Origin: Myxococcales bacterium
GTDB lineage: Bacteria; Myxococcota_A; Polyangia; Polyangiales; GCA-016699535
NCBI GenBank assembly: GCA_016699535.1
Contig: CP064980.1
Span: 3,294,001-3,358,000 of the forward strand
Direction: 5' to 3'
Length of the DNA stretch: 64,000 bases
This document shows, piece after piece, positions 34,970-43,545 of this stretch; position 1 is the stretch's first letter; each line of letters begins with the position of its first letter. A program made the position numbers and the translations under genes. The notes under the pieces are model-generated. The model saw only the letters and a program-made list of their open reading frames with translations, was not told where the DNA came from and made no database searches.

Positions 34970-36498
34970 GACGCCTCCTTTTTCTCGGCACACTCGTAGC
35001 GTTTTATTAAGGCCTTTAAGTTATCATTAAGCTCTGGCAAAAAAGCCCAAGGGTCTTCTTTTGCAAGCAACTGCTCAGAGATTGGAAAGTCTGGGTACTG
35101 TTTGTGTAAGGCTTCTAAAAAGGTCTTCCCCATCTGCCCCATGCATTTGAGATTGCGCACCACTGCCTGAGCCATCGCGGTTTTGCTTTGCGAAGCGTGC
35201 TGCTGCACATAGTCAAATTGTGTAAGTATTTTTTCAGCAAGCTCAGGGGCATTCATGTCAATCGAGAGCGCTGCTTCACCACGATCACTCATAAGATTCG
35301 CAATGCGCTCATCCATCGTGACACCAATCGAGAGCACCTGAGCAGGCATGGACGTTACGATGGCGTGAAAACGCGAAGAGATGAGCCAAGTGCTCTGTCG
35401 CAAAAGCGAAACAAGGCTGTACATGTCGTACTCATCCGATATAAAAAGTGCAGGCGATATTGAACTTAGACGCGCGGCCAAGGCTTCTGCGGCTTTTCTA
35501 TCGAGGCGCTCCATGCCCACCAACGCAACAAAAGCATCTTGCTCTTTCTGAATACGGAGCACTGCTTTTGCAAGTTCGTCGAGATAACGCTCTTGTTTTT
35601 CTTTAACGTCTGGACCGCCATGATGAAAGTAAATCGAAGCGTAGTGATCCTCGTCTCTTCTAGAGTTAAAAGCGAGCTTTGCAGCGCGTGCCAAATCGGG
35701 TCGCACCGGCCACCAATAACCATTGATGGGACATACTGTGAGCACTGGGCGCTTTCCGTCCCAGCCCTTCTCTTTTAGCAGCTTCTGGCCGACTTCCGGC
35801 GGCGCTGGATCAAAGGTCCAGGCTGTATCCGTGCCCACGGTGGATTCAATCCCCAACGCACCAAGCACCGAAGCACTCTGTGTGTTACGAACGATTACTT
35901 TAGCGTGCTTGCAATAACGTCGCACAAGCTTTTCCAACGGAGCATCCATAGCCCCTGCTTCGCCACCGTACGCAACCGCAAGTTTCTGCTCGGAAGAAGC
36001 CAGACCCAAGGATCCAACCATCATGGTTGAAAGCGCATTGGCAAACTTGGACTTAAACATCGAGCCTTCAGCCGCGATGACACCGTGATGCGCATGCACT
36101 GTGTCGAAAAGGAACTTTGGAAATAGTTTTGGAAATTGAATCTGCTTTACCGTTCTAAAATAGCCCTCGGACCATTGGGGGTTCAGAGTCAAGATCGACA
36201 AACTCAGGTGCTCATCACCAAGCAAGAAGCGAAACTGCCGAATCATCTCTTCAACCCGAACATCGGCCCCAGTATTGCGATTACCGGCATAGCCTACAAT
36301 CATTAGCTTAAGCGCTTGACCCGCTTTCCACTGCGCCCCGGGATCAAGGGGATAGCGCGCAGCGCTGAGCTCAATGAAGCTAGCCATGCTTCGCATCAGC
36401 CAGCGATCGGCATCGAGATGAGCCAAAGCATTTTGCTCAGCAAACTGCTTGGCTTTTTTTGCTATCTCTATCCAACCTTGCATCTTTACGTCCTTCAT
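34966..36498 (-). CDS. polysaccharide pyruvyl transferase family protein
   Basis: 510 residues. After an N-terminal helical extension of about 60 residues comes the family core: IVGYAGNRNTGADVRVEE, HAHHGVIAAEGSMF, AVAYGGEAGAMD, VRNTQSASVLGALGIE and SSRFHAIVTSMPA. Members such as CsaB use PEP to place a ketal pyruvate on sugars of cell-wall polymers. Here it sits inside a fatty-chain operon with no glycosyltransferase beside it, so the acceptor may be unusual. It is joined to both neighbours by ATGA overlaps. Confidence 0.85.
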   Translation of the reverse strand: MKDVKMQGWIEIAKKAKQFAEQNALAHLDADRWLMRSMASFIELSAARYPLDPGAQWKAGQALKLMIVGYAGNRNTGADVRVEEMIRQFRFLLGDEHLSLSILTLNPQWSEGYFRTVKQIQFPKLFPKFLFDTVHAHHGVIAAEGSMFKSKFANALSTMMVGSLGLASSEQKLAVAYGGEAGAMDAPLEKLVRRYCKHAKVIVRNTQSASVLGALGIESTVGTDTAWTFDPAPPEVGQKLLKEKGWDGKRPVLTVCPINGYWWPVRPDLARAAKLAFNSRRDEDHYASIYFHHGGPDVKEKQERYLDELAKAVLRIQKEQDAFVALVGMERLDRKAAEALAARLSSISPALFISDEYDMYSLVSLLRQSTWLISSRFHAIVTSMPAQVLSIGVTMDERIANLMSDRGEAALSIDMNAPELAEKILTQFDYVQQHASQSKTAMAQAVVRNLKCMGQMGKTFLEALHKQYPDFPISEQLLAKEDPWAFLPELNDNLKALIKRYECAEKKEAS

Positions 36499-37628
36499 GC
36501 AGCTTTAGCCGCCTTTTGGGGTAGCGGTGAAAAAGGAAAACTAAAATTAGACTCTTTTGCAAAGCGATAGAGTTCGGCGGCATAGGCATTAAAGGGAACG
36601 GCTTTTAGACCAAGCTCCTGCTCGACCCGAGCACTATCAAAGACCGTATCAAAGGTAATGTAAGGCCAAAACACCTTGAGCAAAACAGCCACGCGATAGA
36701 GCGTGCTCTCTTTCGGAAGCAGCAGACCGGCATCGACGGTTCGTGAAAACGCGTGTTCAAACGCAGGGGTGAATCGCGGCACGCGGCGATCTAAACTTTG
36801 ACACACAGATTTGGCTATTTCGCCTGCGCTAAGGGCATCGCGACCACTGCTTAAATGATAGCAATCGTAGGAAAGCTTTTGCTTTTGATGCAACCTTGCG
36901 ATAGCAGCACCTACAAAATCCGCATTGACGATATCGAGTCGCCCTTTTGGGTTCATGGGCAAAGCCGGAAACTCCATCAAAGCCGCAAAGGCCCTAACCA
37001 TGTCGAACTGACTTGTTTGCGCGAAACGCGAATCACCCATCACGATCGATGGACGCATGATAAGGACTTTCTCAGAGGGAAGCATTTGCCGAACCATGTG
37101 CTCAGCAAACTTTTTGGTCCGGGCATAAGGATCGTAGTCGGAGCGGCTCCAGTCAATTGACGCATCTTCACTCACAAGCTCAGACTGCCTTTGGCCCGCC
37201 ACTGCAACCGTCGAGACATAACTAAAGCGTCTTAGGCGCCGTCTTTGCTCGAGTTCCAGGCCAAGCTTAATCATCGAAAGCGTGCCTCGAAGATTAACGT
37301 TCATGCAGACTTTCTCAGAGCGACGGTTTAAAGAAGCGGCAATATGCAATACCGAATCCACCCGACCAAGCAGCTCGTCGTGATCCTTTCTGCTCATCCC
37401 CAAGTTATCTTGAGTCAAATCACCGTAGACAAAATGAAGCCGCGGCAGATAAGCGAAAAACTGTTCAGCTGATATATGAAGTTGTAGCGCTCGCCACAGT
37501 TTCTCCTCGCAGGCACGTTTGTCTTTTTCTCGGACCAAAACATGGATTTTCTCTGAGCTGCCCTGAAGTAGTTCGCTCACCACGTAGCCGCCAAGAAACC
37601 CAGTACCACCCGATAGGAACACACTCAT
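36495..37628 (-). CDS. extended SDR NAD(P)-dependent reductase (thioester-reductase-like)
   Basis: 377 residues. Rossmann motif SGGTGFLGGYV at the N-terminus, VDSVLHIAASLN, and the catalytic pair Y-x3-K in YARTKKFAEHM, all as in extended SDRs of the NAD_binding_4 (male-sterility/thioester reductase) branch. It may reduce an acyl thioester to an aldehyde, or act as a sugar or sterol dehydrogenase-like enzyme; sequence alone does not decide. It follows the fatty acyl reductase with a four-base overlap and may supply the second hydride step. Confidence 0.87.
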   Translation of the reverse strand: MSVFLSGGTGFLGGYVVSELLQGSSEKIHVLVREKDKRACEEKLWRALQLHISAEQFFAYLPRLHFVYGDLTQDNLGMSRKDHDELLGRVDSVLHIAASLNRRSEKVCMNVNLRGTLSMIKLGLELEQRRRLRRFSYVSTVAVAGQRQSELVSEDASIDWSRSDYDPYARTKKFAEHMVRQMLPSEKVLIMRPSIVMGDSRFAQTSQFDMVRAFAALMEFPALPMNPKGRLDIVNADFVGAAIARLHQKQKLSYDCYHLSSGRDALSAGEIAKSVCQSLDRRVPRFTPAFEHAFSRTVDAGLLLPKESTLYRVAVLLKVFWPYITFDTVFDSARVEQELGLKAVPFNAYAAELYRFAKESNFSFPFSPLPQKAAKAA

Positions 37629-39253
37629 ATCTCGGCCCTCGACACTTCTGCACTTTCAGTACTCGGCTGCACAACACCCAAACGCTTTTCCACCAAACGC
37701 AAAGACAAATCGTCGGGAACTTTCTGTCCCTCGATTAGCGGTATACACCACTTCATAAGCCCAGGAATCTGCACGTTGATCCAGTAACCGTACCAGTCAA
37801 GATTATCGATTCCAAAACGAAAAGCGCTTTCGACAGTGGGATCAAGCTCCTCGTTAAGAGTTTGCAGATTTTCACTCTGAAAAATGTAATCGTGATCGTG
37901 GGTAAACGGCCGGTAGAGCGTGAGCATGTATTCAATGCGATTTAATGTACGCTTGCCATGTTTGATGCTTTTGACCAAGCGTTTAACGGCCTTGTCCACC
38001 GAAGTGCCAGCAAACTTTGAGCGGACATGCCTTTCATGGAAAGTACGAAGCAATCCTTCCGCTTGCTCGCTTCGTTTGCGCCAAACGCCCAAACGTCGCA
38101 AATGCGTATCGCCCTCAACTTCAAAGGCATCCAAATGACTCCACAAACGCTTTTTCAAACTTTCGCTTTGATGCATCCGTTGATGGCGACGGATGCCTAA
38201 GGCCACGAGATCCAAAGTTCGTCCAAAGCTTACAGGATTGATTGAAGAGGAGCACAAATGATAGACGGCTTTGGCTTGATTGCTGAGTGAAGCAGCAAGC
38301 ACGAGGCTTATGCCGCGCGCAACCTCATCGCCTCGCACAACATCAAAACGATTGCTGCTTTGCGACGGGATCCAGCGATAGGGCGTTGAAAGCAGCCATA
38401 CCAACGGCGCCGAGGTATTAATACCTTCATTCCAGCCAGCAAAGGGGAAGTCAGTGGCGCATTCCACCACGGAGGGACGTGCAATGCAAAGATCGATGTC
38501 TTTGCGGTGCACGAGCAAGTGCTCAGCAAGGCCTTTGCTTAAGGTGTAAATGTTACGCCAGCCCAGTTCTTCAGCAAAGCGTACTGCGATATCGATACGC
38601 GCTTGTTTTGCTTTTCGATCTTCTTGCGGCAAAAAAAGCGCATCACTTCGCATGCATGCTGCTTCGATATCGCGCAAGGTCTCTCGAGGATCAAAGACCT
38701 CACCTTTCGGACATATGCCATACTCAATACTCTCTTGAACCTGCCCTTGCGCTACGCCTGCTACGTAAGCGGTCGAAATATGGATCAGTTTCTTCGAGGG
38801 CGTTTGCGCGGCGAGATCAGCTACATGAAGGGCTCCTCTCACGTTGACCGAAAGTGCTAGTTTGGGATCCGCTTGAAAATCCGTTATGCCCGCAATGTGC
38901 ACTACCGCATCGATTCTTGGGAGCAGTTCCTTGCATGTTTTATCAGACAGGGCGCACTTCGCTTGTTGAATGTCGCCTTCAAGCACTGTCACTTTGCTTT
39001 TGATGAAGGCTTCGTAGCTGTTTCCGTATTTTTCCCTAAGCGGTCTAAAAACAGGATTTCGTCCAATCATGTCTAAAAACCGTTCGGCGGCGCTTTGCTT
39101 TCGCGTCGAACGGAGAAGAATATAGACTTGCTTGAGATCGCTAATGCGATCCAATGTAAAGGCAAGCCAAACCTTCGCCACAAAGCCGCTCACACCAGTC
39201 ACTAGCAGCGTCTTACCACTCAAGTTTTGTTTGGGATTAAAGTCCCTTGTCAT
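37625..39253 (-). CDS. fatty acyl-CoA/ACP reductase (FAR family)
   Basis: 542 residues from the ATG at 39253, which overlaps the HAD gene stop. The Rossmann motif LVTGVSGFVAKVWL and the Tyr-Lys pair in YTLSKGLAEHLL are those of alcohol-forming fatty acyl reductases, which also carry ARPSVVE and a long C-terminal region, as here. The family reduces acyl-CoA or acyl-ACP to a primary alcohol with NADPH. This step would define the operon product as a fatty alcohol or aldehyde derivative. No membrane helix is obvious. Confidence 0.87.
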   Translation of the reverse strand: MTRDFNPKQNLSGKTLLVTGVSGFVAKVWLAFTLDRISDLKQVYILLRSTRKQSAAERFLDMIGRNPVFRPLREKYGNSYEAFIKSKVTVLEGDIQQAKCALSDKTCKELLPRIDAVVHIAGITDFQADPKLALSVNVRGALHVADLAAQTPSKKLIHISTAYVAGVAQGQVQESIEYGICPKGEVFDPRETLRDIEAACMRSDALFLPQEDRKAKQARIDIAVRFAEELGWRNIYTLSKGLAEHLLVHRKDIDLCIARPSVVECATDFPFAGWNEGINTSAPLVWLLSTPYRWIPSQSSNRFDVVRGDEVARGISLVLAASLSNQAKAVYHLCSSSINPVSFGRTLDLVALGIRRHQRMHQSESLKKRLWSHLDAFEVEGDTHLRRLGVWRKRSEQAEGLLRTFHERHVRSKFAGTSVDKAVKRLVKSIKHGKRTLNRIEYMLTLYRPFTHDHDYIFQSENLQTLNEELDPTVESAFRFGIDNLDWYGYWINVQIPGLMKWCIPLIEGQKVPDDLSLRLVEKRLGVVQPSTESAEVSRAEI

Positions 39254-39924
39254 AACACCGACCAATCGCTCTGTTTTGCCAAATGGCGTAGTTTTCGATC
39301 CGGATGAATCACTGAAGCATGTCCCATAAGATCCAGCATCAGGCTGTCCTGACTGCCAGAAGCCACTGCAAAAGAAGCCGCCAAATCAATATTGTTCTCG
39401 GCGGCGTACTGTCGCAAACGTTTTCCTGAGACAGCGCGCCTAATCACCGGATCCAATAACCTTCCGGTGGCTTTGCCCTCACGGTATTCAAGACAATTGC
39501 ATAGCAACGCATCAGCCTTCACTCGCTCGGCTACGCTCTGCATGACTTCGGAGATACTGTCGCTAATCAACACCACATGAGAAACCCGTCGCCGGACTTC
39601 CTGAAGATGAGCCAGAGCTTCAGCGTTCAGTCTGGGTTCAATGATTTGCTCGGCATAGCTGTGCGCCATGGCCCGAATTCGATCCTGGCTCAGCCCGCGT
39701 AGCGCAGCCCATCCCAAACGGCGGCCTAAATCGTAAACATCACTATCGCCTCCAAGTGCAAACGGAAGCGATGCAACAATTTGGCCAAGGCGCAGAGCCC
39801 GCTGCCTTAGACGCTGAGCGTTTGCGGCGCACCAGGCCGGTGCGAGCAGCGTTGGAACGCGCGACAAAGTGCCTTCAACACGACAAAATAACGCTGCTCG
39901 TTTGCTTTCTTCAGCAGTACTCAT
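39250..39924 (-). CDS. HAD-IB-like protein with degenerate active site
   Basis: 224 residues with the overall plan of HAD-IB phosphatases (PSP/GPAT-associated type): motif I region LFCRVEGTL, motif II VLISDSIS, motif III Lys around SGKRLR, and motif IV region VASGSQDSLMLDLMG. The DxDxT nucleophile motif is changed to RVEGT, so the nucleophilic Asp is Arg and the general acid is Glu, and the first acidic residue of motif IV is Ser. It is therefore unlikely to be a phosphatase in the usual way and may bind ligand or scaffold partners. It is the first gene of the operon. Confidence 0.78.
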   Translation of the reverse strand: MSTAEESKRAALFCRVEGTLSRVPTLLAPAWCAANAQRLRQRALRLGQIVASLPFALGGDSDVYDLGRRLGWAALRGLSQDRIRAMAHSYAEQIIEPRLNAEALAHLQEVRRRVSHVVLISDSISEVMQSVAERVKADALLCNCLEYREGKATGRLLDPVIRRAVSGKRLRQYAAENNIDLAASFAVASGSQDSLMLDLMGHASVIHPDRKLRHLAKQSDWSVL

Positions 39925-39951
39925 GGTTGCGTTATGGTGTAGCCAAATTAG

Positions 39952-39965
39952 ACTGACATGTCAGT
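39952..39965. promoter_or_regulatory. perfect palindrome, likely operator of the ten-gene operon
   Basis: ACTGACATGTCAGT is its own reverse complement and lies 28 bases before the ATG of the first operon gene. Size and symmetry suit a TetR dimer, and a TetR gene closes the operon. Binding here would block the promoter, giving feedback by an acyl ligand. No other copy of the full 14-mer was noticed in the window. Confidence 0.6.
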
Positions 39966-40457
39966 ACAATTGAAGCAAACAAGATAACCTATTGTTATTA
40001 ATAAGAAATTCTGCGTTTGTTGCATTGAAATAGAGCTCCTAGGCGCCCTGGCGAATGAAAAAAGGCTCGGGGCTCTAGAATACAATGAGTTTGGCAGCCA
40101 TGAAGAACATTTTCATCAATAAGGTCTTCTATATCAACCAGCCCTTCTTTCAATTCTCGGTCGTGCAGCTGTGCATCCATGGGCTGGTAGTTTTCTTCTG
40201 CATACTGGATGCCCGACCGATCGATGCCCCCGCGTGACTCACGCTTGTGCTCCACCCGAACTCAAAGCGACGCGGCGATGGGTGTTCTGTGAAAGCTGCA
40301 TCTATGGTATGTCAAGTCTGAGATTAATTACTCCAAATTAATGCCAAATTTGGCGTGGTGATGTTTTTTAGGCAATGGCTTATTTGTTCCTACGGGTCGC
40401 GTCAGCTCTAAACTCGTTATAAAACAATACGCATTAGATAACGAATGGGTGGGTTGC
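39966..40457. other. intergenic stretch
   Basis: About 490 bases between the divergent operon start and the small gene at 40458. It contains a 12-bp palindrome GCCAAATTTGGC at 40343-40354 and an antisense frame (39998-40255, GTG start) without a ribosome site that I do not accept as a gene. No RNA gene or clear promoter was recognised. Confidence 0.5.
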
Positions 40458-40904
40458 ATGGAACGTGTTTTTCCTACGCCACTTGCGTCCTATAGTGAAT
40501 CTTTCCTCGCCACTCTTAGTTCAGAACTCGTTGTTGAACCGACGAACTCGCTGTCTTTAATTCCTATTGCTACGCAGAACGGTTTCTCGCTTTCATTGAT
40601 AACAACTCAACACGAGCCGATATATATGTTTGACATTATAGTGACCCACGAAGTCGCTAATCCGAACGAAACCCAGATCAATCATGACAAACTGCAGGCT
40701 CTAGCTCCACACGGCTTTTCACCGGACCGCGTCGAGCTCGAACTAAAATACTATGCAGCACAGCTTACACACTGGCCCTTTTCACATGGCTCAGGTGATG
40801 AAGAGTCGGATGCCAGTGGTATGCTAACCCTCAAATACGAACGAAACTGGATAGTACCACTGACAAGCGAACTCACGGAAAGCTTGGTGGCCGACGTAAA
40901 CTAG
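40458..40904 (+). CDS. hypothetical protein
   Basis: 148 residues from the ATG at 40458, which has GGGTGGG just upstream; a second ATG at 40449 is possible. No signal peptide or transmembrane segment. The composition is ordinary and globular, with a charged middle (DRVELELKYYAAQ) and an acidic Ser-Gly loop. No family is recognised and no neighbour gives a hint; it stands between the operon start and the convergent cupin gene. Confidence 0.5.
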   Translation: MERVFPTPLASYSESFLATLSSELVVEPTNSLSLIPIATQNGFSLSLITTQHEPIYMFDIIVTHEVANPNETQINHDKLQALAPHGFSPDRVELELKYYAAQLTHWPFSHGSGDEESDASGMLTLKYERNWIVPLTSELTESLVADVN

Positions 40905-40961
40905 AGGGGAAGTGGCGTGTCACTGTGAAGCCTAAAAATGTGCTCGGCACCTTTTTGGTCG

Positions 40962-41474
40962 TTATCGGAAGGCTTGCTCAATTTGTTCGTTGGTTAGTTT
41001 TCGGACTTCGCGTTCGTTTTCAGGTTGCCAACTTGGGGAAGTCACCAAGAGCATTTTCAGGTTTCCAGCGTAGTAGAATTTGTGGTTCGGAGGCACGACA
41101 ATGATGTCAGTGGCTTTGACAGGTTGTTTGTGCCCGTTGATGATAAAAGCGCCCTGCCCTTCGATGATGTAGTAAACAAAGAAACTTGCAACATCGTAAA
41201 ACTCCTGGCGATGACCGTGGGTGGTTTCAACCGTAACCATGCCCACCTGGTTTTGGGTGGCATCTCGGACCGGATACACTTTGAGGTCGATTCCAAACTT
41301 GGATTTGCTGAAAGCTTCATCTCGCGTAAAAACAAAACGTGCGGGCGCAGAAACCTTGTCGGAGCTTTTTCGCTGGACAACCGGTTTCGGCGTAGCGCTG
41401 CTTGGCGCTCCCGAAATCGTTGAACCGCCACACGCCACCAGACCAAGACAAAGCAATACAAACAGGGGCTTCAT
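40962..41474 (-). CDS. cupin-domain lipoprotein
   Basis: 170 residues. The signal peptide ends LGLVACGG, a textbook lipobox, followed by a Ser/Pro linker. The domain shows cupin strands: VYYIIEGQGAFIINGHKQPVKATDIIVVPPNHKFYYAG, here cited for its motif positions; metal ligands are only partly conserved, with one His in the second motif. It is probably a periplasmic small-molecule or metal binder. GGAGG six bases before the ATG is partly inside a CTCC/GGAG stem (41481-41493), which could temper translation. It diverges from the DUF455 gene. Confidence 0.82.
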   Translation of the reverse strand: MKPLFVLLCLGLVACGGSTISGAPSSATPKPVVQRKSSDKVSAPARFVFTRDEAFSKSKFGIDLKVYPVRDATQNQVGMVTVETTHGHRQEFYDVASFFVYYIIEGQGAFIINGHKQPVKATDIIVVPPNHKFYYAGNLKMLLVTSPSWQPENEREVRKLTNEQIEQAFR

Positions 41475-41798
41475 TGAGACCTCCAGTCTGGAGAAAAGTT
41501 TCCATCAAATCGAAATGAACACAATAACGTTATCGATCTTGCAAAAGAAAGTGCCAGGCTCCTTTATGGGTGACATGGGGCACTCGGCAATTGCCAATTC
41601 TGGCGTCTTTTGACCATATAATATGCCAACAGTGGCATGTTATAACAAAAAAACATGCTAGTTCTGTCATGTGCGCAGCGCGTTACATCGGGTGGCTTGA
41701 ACACTTGATAGGCGCCTGCTCTGGGGTCAAGCTCTACCCCCAAATGCATTGGAAGCTTTGAAGGCTTTAACGTTGTAAGAGAGCATGAGCGCAGCGAG
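41475..41798. other. divergent intergenic region
   Basis: 324 bases between the cupin lipoprotein and DUF455 genes. It holds the 28-bp inverted repeat at 41617-41644, a 10-bp palindrome GGCAATTGCC at 41586-41595, and the small stem overlapping the cupin ribosome site. No ORF or RNA gene is evident. It probably contains promoters for both directions. Confidence 0.55.
41617..41644. repeat. inverted repeat with 12-bp arms, possible operator
   Basis: TATAATATGCCA, a four-base spacer ACAG, then TGGCATGTTATA: 11 of 12 positions pair. There is no T-tract after it on either strand, so it is not a terminator. It is centrally placed between divergent genes and could bind a dimeric regulator of both. 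Confidence 0.5.
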
Positions 41799-42584
41799 AT
41801 GGAATCAACGACTATAGAAGAGTGGGCTCAAGCTTTTATTTTGAGCACGCGTTTGAGCGACAAGCTAGAGCCTTCTGCGCCGCCGAAGCGATTTGCGGCG
41901 GATGGATTTGCTGGCGTTGATTTGCGGCCGGGCCGCCCGGAGGAATTAGTCGTCACAAAGAAGGCGCGTGGCTTTCGAGGGGCACACCGTTCGGTTTTGG
42001 CACGTGCGCGTGCGGCGCATACTTTCTTGCATCACGAACTTCAGGCGGCGGAACTGATGTGTTGGTGCTTGCTGCGTTTTCCAGATGCACCCAAAAGTTT
42101 TCGGCGCGGCCTTGTGAAGATCGCCACCGATGAGTTGCGGCATATGGCGATGTACCGCGAATACATTGAAAGCTTGGGTTACGCCGTGGGCGCTTTTGAG
42201 GTGCGGGATTGGTTTTGGAATCGCGTTCCGCAATGCCAGAGCCCTACCGAATATGTGGCAACCATGGGCATGGGTTTTGAAGCTGCCAACCTCGATCACA
42301 GCGAGCGCTTTGCGAGCATTTTCGAGGCAGCCGGCGATCACAGCGGAGCGGCTTTGCAGCGGCATGTGGGCCAAGAAGAGATCGGGCATGTGCGTTTCGC
42401 AGTCCATTGGTTTTGCGCTTTTGGTGCAGAGCTTAACTTTAAAGAATGGAGCAAGCATTTGCCTGCGCCGCTATCGCCGATGGTGATGAAGGGACGGCCG
42501 CTCAATCGCGCGGCGCGAGCCAAAGCCTCGCTTGGGCAAGACTTTTGTGATGAGCTGGAGCAATGGGAAGCCATTGGGTTATAA
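41799..42584 (+). CDS. DUF455 ferritin-like protein
   Basis: 261 residues. Helical ferritin-like fold with likely di-iron ligands: FLHHELQAAEL (about 77-86), ATDELRHMAMY (E112, H115) and GQEEIGHVRFA near residue 195. This is the DUF455 pattern. Members are proposed oxygen- or iron-handling enzymes, but none with this context is known to me. The stop lies inside the start of the ATP-grasp-like gene (22-base overlap), so the two products are probably made together and work together. Confidence 0.85.
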   Translation: MESTTIEEWAQAFILSTRLSDKLEPSAPPKRFAADGFAGVDLRPGRPEELVVTKKARGFRGAHRSVLARARAAHTFLHHELQAAELMCWCLLRFPDAPKSFRRGLVKIATDELRHMAMYREYIESLGYAVGAFEVRDWFWNRVPQCQSPTEYVATMGMGFEAANLDHSERFASIFEAAGDHSGAALQRHVGQEEIGHVRFAVHWFCAFGAELNFKEWSKHLPAPLSPMVMKGRPLNRAARAKASLGQDFCDELEQWEAIGL

Positions 42585-43401
42585 ATTTCGATGCTGAGCT
42601 AGAACTGGCCGGCGACTCGCTTCCTAAAAACGCCACGCAGTTCTTGCAAAGTTATGATTTGCGAAAACTGCCTTTTATCGCCACAGGCGATACTATTGCT
42701 GGTTTGGACAAGCCTAAACCGGGCTCTATAGGAAAAGCATTTTGTCCCACCCCACATGCGCTTGCTCGGCTTGCACGAGAGGGGGTTATCGCAGCAGCGG
42801 CGCCGTCGGTTGATGTTTTGCGCACAGTTAATCATCGCGCGTTTTGCGCAAAGCTCGGGCAAACCCTAGAGGGTGCACACTTTGCTACCGACAAGGCAGA
42901 AGTGATTAAAGTCATTCAAAGCGGCAGCCCTTACCTGCTTAAACGTCCTTTGGCGATGGCTGGCCGGGCAAGTCGTTCGGTGAGCAGCGAGACGCTGTGT
43001 GATCAAGATCATCGCTGGATTGAAGCAAGCCTCGAAGGTATGATGGTTTGCAAGTCGAACCTGAAGTGGCCATCGACATCGAGTTTTCCATCCACGGATT
43101 TGTCAACGAGGCGGGTGAATACCGGATAGGCGATCCAGTAGAACAAATCGTCGATGAACACGGCGTATGGCGTAGTGGCCAAGCAGCTGAAGCAAAGATT
43201 TTTGCCAACGAAGAAGGCGAACTACGCGAACAGGCAAATAATGTAGCGAAGGCCTTACATCGAGCCGGTTATTTTGGTCCGTTTGGCATCGACGCTTACC
43301 GCTACCGCAAGGGCAAGCACATGTGCTTTCAGCCACGCTCAGAAATCAACGCGCGCTACACCATGACCTGGGGAATCGCCGGCGGAGCACTCTACTGCTA
43401 A
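42563..43401 (+). CDS. ATP-grasp-like protein, frameshifted
   Basis: The first part has YLLKRPLAMAGRASRSV, a typical ATP-grasp lysine and glycine-rich loop, and WIEASLEGMM. The second part, in the next frame, continues VEPEVAIDIEFSIHGFV, GPFGIDAYRY and RSEINARYTMTWGIAGG, matching the metal-binding Glu/Asn end of ATP-grasp ligases. The break is at GGTTT, 43045-43049; one more T gives EGMMVLQVEPEV. Rejoined length is about 280 residues. Such enzymes join a carboxylate to an amine using ATP. Partner and substrate are unknown; it overlaps the DUF455 gene. Confidence 0.75.
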
Positions 43402-43545
43402 GTGGAAAAGGAGGTTGGCACCTCTGGACCCGGTGGAGCACTGCACTGCTCAGCGGAAAAGGAGGTTGGCACCCTTGGTTCGCCCTTGGTTCCGGCGGAC
43501 CGCTGTACGGCTAAGTGGAAAAAGGAGGTTGGCACCCTTGGTCGA
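43381..43545 (+). repeat. three imperfect direct repeats at the end of the ATP-grasp gene
   Basis: Three copies of a unit containing GGAAAAGGAGGTTGGCACC begin at 43381, 43432 and 43494 (spacing 51 and 62). The first includes the last codons of the ATP-grasp gene (GGALYC-stop); the second reads GGALHCSAEKEVGTLG in the same frame. They look like a duplicated gene end that has drifted, or a small mobile repeat inserted at the stop codon. Confidence 0.65.

Noticed and set aside
39998..40255. Minus-strand frame of 85 codons (GTG start)
   Set aside because: No ribosome site, no family-like pattern, and it sits in the promoter region between divergent genes.
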